Below are positions 31,606 through 35,101 of a DNA stretch of 35,101 bases, piece by piece. Position 1 is the first letter of the stretch. Every line of letters starts with the position of its first letter. Source of the DNA: an uncultured Agathobaculum sp. (GTDB lineage: Bacteria; Bacillota; Clostridia; Oscillospirales; Butyricicoccaceae); NCBI GenBank assembly GCA_934504345.1, contig CAKSVR010000022.1, positions 1 to 35,101 on the forward strand. Reading direction: 5' to 3'. Both the position numbers and the translations under genes were made by a program. The notes under the pieces were generated by a model. The model worked only from the letters and a program-made list of their open reading frames with translations, searched no databases and was not told the DNA's origin.

Positions 31606-33240
31606 ATGAACCGTTTTCGAATTTCCACCCCGGAGGGAACCCGGGATTTACTGTTTTCCTCGTGCCGTGCGCTGCGGCAGACCGAGAACGCCGTGCGTGA
31701 AGCGCTCGAGGAGCGCGGTTACAGCGAGATCATCACACCGGCGGTCGAGTATTTCGATGTATTCGCACAGGCGAATCCGGAGCTCGATCAGGATCAGATG
31801 CTCAAGATCATCGACAAGTCGGGCCGCATCTGCGTAGCCCGTCCGGATAACACCACGCCTATCGCGCGTATCGCGGCGACTCGTCTGGATGATGCGGCTC
31901 TGCCGGTGCGCCTGTATTACAGCCAGAAGGTGTTCCGCTCGGTTTCGGGCGACCACGGCCACAAAGGCGAGTTTTTGCAGGTCGGCGCGGAGTTCATCGG
32001 CGCGGACGGCCTGCCCGCCGACAAGGACATCCTCACAGCGGCGTTCGCGGCGCTCAGCAAGACCGGCGCGGACAACTTCCGCGTGGAGCTCGGCCACGCC
32101 GAGATCTACAAGGCGCTGATGGATGAGCTGGGCGCGGATACCCAGTCCGCTGAGGCTATCCGCCGCTTGATCGAGAACAAGTCGTTCGCCGCGCTCGGTG
32201 ATGCGCTCGAGCCGTTCAAGGGAAAACCCGCCGCAAAGGCGCTCGGCGCGATGCCCAATCTGTTCGGCGGCATCGAGGTGCTCGACGAGGTCGAATCGCT
32301 CACCGGCAACGTGCGTGTGCTCGGCGCGACCTCCTATCTGCGCCGTCTGTATACCGCGCTGGATGAGGCGGGCTACGGCGGCCGCATTATGATCGACCTC
32401 GGCCTTGTTCACGAGATGGATTACTACACCGGCATCATGTTCCGCGGCTATATCGGCGGTGCGGGCGCGGCTATCCTCTCGGGCGGCCGTTACAACGCCC
32501 TGTGCGCCAAGTTCGGCAAGGATATGCCCGCCGGCGGCTTCGGCATCGATGTGGAGAGTGTCGCGGAGAGCCTTGCAGGCGCGAGCCGTCCCGAGGTCGC
32601 GACCCGCCGCGATACCGTGCGTATCGCGCTCACCAAGGGCCGACTGGAAAAGAAAACGCTGGCGCTGCTCAAGGACGCGGGCTACGACATCTCCGAGCTG
32701 GAGGCCGGAACGCGCAAGCTCATCTTCACCCTGCCGGACAGCGGCGTGGAGATCGTGCTCAGCAAGGCCGCGGACGTTATCACCTACGTTGAGCACGGCG
32801 TGTGCGATATGGGCGTGGTCGGCAAGGATACCATCATGGAAAAGGGCGGCAGCTTCTATGAAATGGTAGACCTCGGCTTCGGCAAATGCCGCTTTGCCCT
32901 CGCCACCAAGAAGGGCAAGGACGTGTACGGCGGCTATAAGACCCCGGTCATCGCCACCAAGTACCCGGCAGTGACCAAGGCGTTCTTCAACAAGAAGAAT
33001 ATGGATGTGGAAACCATCAAGATCGAAGGCTCGGTCGAGCTGGCGCCGCTGCTCGAGCTGGCAGACGGCATCGTGGATATTGTCGAAACCGGCACAACGC
33101 TCAAGGAGAACGGCCTCGAGGTCGTCGAGGACGTAGCGCCCATCTCGGCAAGAGTGATCGTCAACCTCGCCAGCGCCAAAATGAAGAAAGCCGCGATTCA
33201 GAAAGTTATCGCAGAGCTCGAAAACGGTTTGGAGAAGTAA
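31606..33240 (+). CDS. hisZG: Fused HisZ-HisG ATP phosphoribosyltransferase
   Basis: First step of histidine synthesis: ATP plus PRPP to phosphoribosyl-ATP. One open frame of 544 residues joins two proteins that are normally separate. Residues 1 to about 325 are HisZ, the regulatory HisRS paralogue (PEGTRDLL at 9-16, GEFLQVGAEFIG, MDYYTGIMFRGY at 271-282, SGGRYNAL). Residues about 336-540 are the short-form catalytic HisG (VRIALTKGRLEKKT; PRPP loop DIVETGTTLKEN at 491-502). A short linker (AGASRPEVATRR) joins them. No C-terminal ACT-like domain is present, consistent with HisZ dependence. The ATG has AAAGGAG upstream. It is first in the his operon. Confidence 0.93.
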   Translation: MNRFRISTPEGTRDLLFSSCRALRQTENAVREALEERGYSEIITPAVEYFDVFAQANPELDQDQMLKIIDKSGRICVARPDNTTPIARIAATRLDDAALPVRLYYSQKVFRSVSGDHGHKGEFLQVGAEFIGADGLPADKDILTAAFAALSKTGADNFRVELGHAEIYKALMDELGADTQSAEAIRRLIENKSFAALGDALEPFKGKPAAKALGAMPNLFGGIEVLDEVESLTGNVRVLGATSYLRRLYTALDEAGYGGRIMIDLGLVHEMDYYTGIMFRGYIGGAGAAILSGGRYNALCAKFGKDMPAGGFGIDVESVAESLAGASRPEVATRRDTVRIALTKGRLEKKTLALLKDAGYDISELEAGTRKLIFTLPDSGVEIVLSKAADVITYVEHGVCDMGVVGKDTIMEKGGSFYEMVDLGFGKCRFALATKKGKDVYGGYKTPVIATKYPAVTKAFFNKKNMDVETIKIEGSVELAPLLELADGIVDIVETGTTLKENGLEVVEDVAPISARVIVNLASAKMKKAAIQKVIAELENGLEK

Positions 33241-33269
33241 TCCAATACATATTATATATAAATCATATT

Positions 33270-33415
33270 CGTAGGGCGGGGTGCCCTCACCCCGCCGTGT
33301 AAACCGGAACGCAAACCGTAAAACAACGGATATCATGTAAACCGTAACCCACATAACACCCACATCATCCGGTGGTTTATTGGGGAACGGCGGGGTGAGG
33401 GCACCCCGCCCTACG
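33270..33415. repeat. Inverted-repeat element with 28-bp perfect ends, copy B
   Basis: A 146-bp unit bounded by perfect 28-bp inverted repeats (33270-33297 and 33388-33415) that begin CGTAGGGCGGGGTGCCCTC. Each end also folds on itself (GGCGGGGT/ACCCCGCC). It lies between hisZG and hisD. The same ends occur at 3357-3544. There is no ORF. Confidence 0.85.
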
Positions 33416-33472
33416 GAACATTTATAGCAATATCCGTGGACGGAAACGGTTGACACAAAGGGGAATACCACA

Positions 33473-34774
33473 ATGTTTATGAAAACAGTCCTCGCGGACG
33501 GACAGGCAGAGCAGCAAGTCATCCGCGAAATGAAAGCCCGTGCGGCAGGCGCGCGCGGCGATATTGAACAGATCGTGCGCGGCGTGATGGCCGACGTACA
33601 GGCACGCGGCTGGGAGGCCGTAGTCGAATACGCAGAGAAGTTTGACGGCAAAGCGCCGTACATCGTCGAGCCCAGGGTGCTCGATGATGCCTACAACGCC
33701 TGCGACCCGAAGCTCATCGCGGCGCTGGAAAAGGCCGCGGCGAACATCCGCGACTACCACGAGCAGATGCTCGTCAAAACGTGGGAGTGGAACCGCTCCA
33801 AGGGCGAAACCCTCGGTCAGACCGTGCGCGGACTTTCGCGTGTCGGCATCTATGTGCCGGGCGGCACGGCGGCGTATCCGTCGAGCGTGCTGATGAACGC
33901 CATTCCGGCCAAGGTCGCGGGTGTCGGCGAGCTCATTATGGTGACACCGCCGACCGAGAATATGTCGAACGAAGTCCTCGCGGCGGCGAAGATCGCCGGT
34001 GTGGATACCGTTATCGCCATCGGCGGCACGCAGGCCATCGCGGCGCTGACCTACGGCGCGGGTTTCATCCCGCGGGTGGACAAGATCGTCGGCCCGGGCA
34101 ACGCATTCGTTGCGGCAGCCAAAAAGCTGGCGTTCGGCACGGTTGATATCGACATGATCGCCGGCCCGTCCGAGGTGCTGGTCATCGCGGACCACACCGC
34201 CAACCCGACCTATGTTGCCGCCGATCTGCTCAGTCAGGCCGAGCACGACAAGCTGGCCTCCGCCGTCCTGCTGACCGATTCCATGGCACAGGCACAGGCC
34301 ATCTCGTGCGAGATGGAGCGGCAGGCAAAGCAGCTCCCGCGCTGGGACATCATCAAGGAGAGCGTTGCAAATTACGGCTGCGCCATCGTGTTTGACGACC
34401 TCAAGGATGCCTGCAAAATGGCCGATGTGGTCGCGCCGGAGCATCTGGAGGTCGTAACGGCCGCGCCGCGTGAGCTGCTGCCGTACCTGCACAACGCAGG
34501 CGCCATCTTCCTCGGGCAGTATGCGCCCGAACCGCTCGGCGACTATATGGCGGGCCCGTGCCACGTTCTGCCGACCTCGGGCACGGCGCGTTTCTTCTCG
34601 CCGCTGTCCACCGACACGTTCTTGAAGAAAACCAGCGTCATCGAGTACACACGCGATGCACTCGAGAGCTATGCACAGGATATTATCGCGCTCGCGCAGA
34701 GCGAGCACCTGGACGCGCACGCAAACTCTATCGCGGTGCGCTTTGCGGAGGAAAACGACAATGAGAACCGCTGA
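33473..34774 (+). CDS. hisD: Histidinol dehydrogenase
   Basis: Oxidises L-histidinol to L-histidine in two NAD-dependent, zinc-requiring steps. The protein has 433 residues, the usual length. Conserved segments are GGTAAYPSSVLMNAIPA (130-146), IVGPGNAFV (205-213), GPSEVLVIAD (231-240), SQAEHD (254-259, zinc/catalytic region), APEHLE (321-326, with catalytic Glu-His) and GPCHVLPTSGTARF (361-374). In the last one Cys363 stands where Asn is common. The ATG has AAAGGGG upstream. An inverted-repeat element separates it from hisZG, and hisB overlaps its end. Confidence 0.97.
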   Translation: MFMKTVLADGQAEQQVIREMKARAAGARGDIEQIVRGVMADVQARGWEAVVEYAEKFDGKAPYIVEPRVLDDAYNACDPKLIAALEKAAANIRDYHEQMLVKTWEWNRSKGETLGQTVRGLSRVGIYVPGGTAAYPSSVLMNAIPAKVAGVGELIMVTPPTENMSNEVLAAAKIAGVDTVIAIGGTQAIAALTYGAGFIPRVDKIVGPGNAFVAAAKKLAFGTVDIDMIAGPSEVLVIADHTANPTYVAADLLSQAEHDKLASAVLLTDSMAQAQAISCEMERQAKQLPRWDIIKESVANYGCAIVFDDLKDACKMADVVAPEHLEVVTAAPRELLPYLHNAGAIFLGQYAPEPLGDYMAGPCHVLPTSGTARFFSPLSTDTFLKKTSVIEYTRDALESYAQDIIALAQSEHLDAHANSIAVRFAEENDNENR

Positions 34775-35101
34775 AATCAAACGGAAAACCAAGGAAACCG
34801 ACATCGAGCTCACGCTGACCTTAGAGGGCGGCGAACGCAGGATCGACACCGGCATCGGCTTCTTCGACCATATGCTCAACAGCTTTGCCGTGCATTCGGG
34901 CTTCGGCCTCACGCTCACCTGCAAGGGCGACCTCGAGGTGGACGGCCATCACTCGGTCGAGGACTGCGGCATCGCACTCGGTCAGGCGCTCGCACAGTGC
35001 CTTGGCGATAAGGCGGGCATCGCGCGGTTCGGACAGGCGTTCGTGCCGATGGACGAGGCGCTCGGCTTCTGTGCGCTGGATATTTCCGGCCGTCCGTATC
35101 T
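34761..35101 (+). CDS. hisB: Imidazoleglycerol-phosphate dehydratase (3' end outside window)
   Basis: Dehydrates imidazole glycerol phosphate to imidazole acetol phosphate. The first 113 residues are visible: TGIGFFDHML (metal-binding His) and DGHHSVEDCGIALG, the HHxxE metal site. The ATG follows GGAGG and overlaps the hisD end by 14 nt, so translation is coupled. There is no N-terminal phosphatase domain, so it is the monofunctional form. The gene runs off the window. Confidence 0.95.
   Translation, partial: MRTAEIKRKTKETDIELTLTLEGGERRIDTGIGFFDHMLNSFAVHSGFGLTLTCKGDLEVDGHHSVEDCGIALGQALAQCLGDKAGIARFGQAFVPMDEALGFCALDISGRPY

Overview
The window looks like the chromosome of a GC-rich, monoderm anaerobe, most likely a gut Clostridia member of the Oscillospirales type. 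The grounds are strong AGGAGG ribosome-binding sites with frequent TTG/GTG starts, sigma-A promoters in AT-rich gaps, a short archaeal/eukaryote-like prolyl-tRNA synthetase, a HisZ-dependent short HisG, an SLH-domain surface protein, many AraC regulators and TRAP uptake, and many small palindromic repeats. No phage, IS transposase, CRISPR array, tRNA or rRNA was seen. The genus cannot be fixed from sequence reading alone.

Layout. 1-2.3 kb: the end of an unknown gene, proS, then repeats and terminators. 2.3-8.4 kb (minus strand): a compact hexuronate operon uxuA-uxaC-uxuB-eda-kdgK, with an AraC regulator divergent from it (8.8-9.6 kb). It carries glucuronate via fructuronate, mannonate and KDG to KDPG, then pyruvate and glyceraldehyde-3-phosphate. 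9.7-22.8 kb: an accessory catabolic region with two Gfo/Idh/MocA dehydrogenases, a second AraC, an ene-reductase/SDR/fumarate-reductase-like flavoprotein triad, a third AraC, a TRAP transporter (dctP-dctQ-dctM) and a cytoplasmic GH28-like beta-helix protein. 23.0-25.2 kb: an MscS channel and a third Gfo/Idh/MocA enzyme. 25.3-25.7 kb: a tiny locus, described below. 25.7-28.2 kb (minus): a DHHW/MBOAT pair for exopolysaccharide O-acylation. 28.5-31.4 kb: an SLH-domain protein and a MATE exporter. 31.6-35.1 kb: histidine biosynthesis, with a fused HisZ-HisG, then hisD and the start of hisB.

The best candidate for an undescribed system is at 25.34-25.64 kb. It has every element of a pAD1 par (Fst/RNA II) type I toxin-antitoxin locus. 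There are two convergent promoters and a 31-residue membrane peptide ending in KWLDEQSRDN behind an AGGAGG site. A 14-bp shared hairpin lies where the transcripts meet. Two direct repeats (12 nt and 8 nt, same order, nearly the same spacing) lie over the toxin start region and at the predicted 5' end of the antisense RNA. Predicted RNA sizes (about 205 and 65 nt) match the pAD1 prototype.

A second candidate is the ene-reductase/SDR/flavoprotein triad with its AraC regulators, Gfo/Idh enzymes and TRAP porter. By analogy with bai-type chemistry it could be a reductive dehydroxylation or ene-reduction pathway for an imported acidic compound or glycoside; the substrate is unknown.

The intergenic regions carry at least four repeat families: a 163-bp near-complete palindrome (three copies), an element with 28-bp inverted ends placed inside operons (two copies), GAGTGGAGAG-rich repeats (three copies, one supplying a stop codon), and hairpins sharing an ATGGAGAATG stem that serve as terminators.
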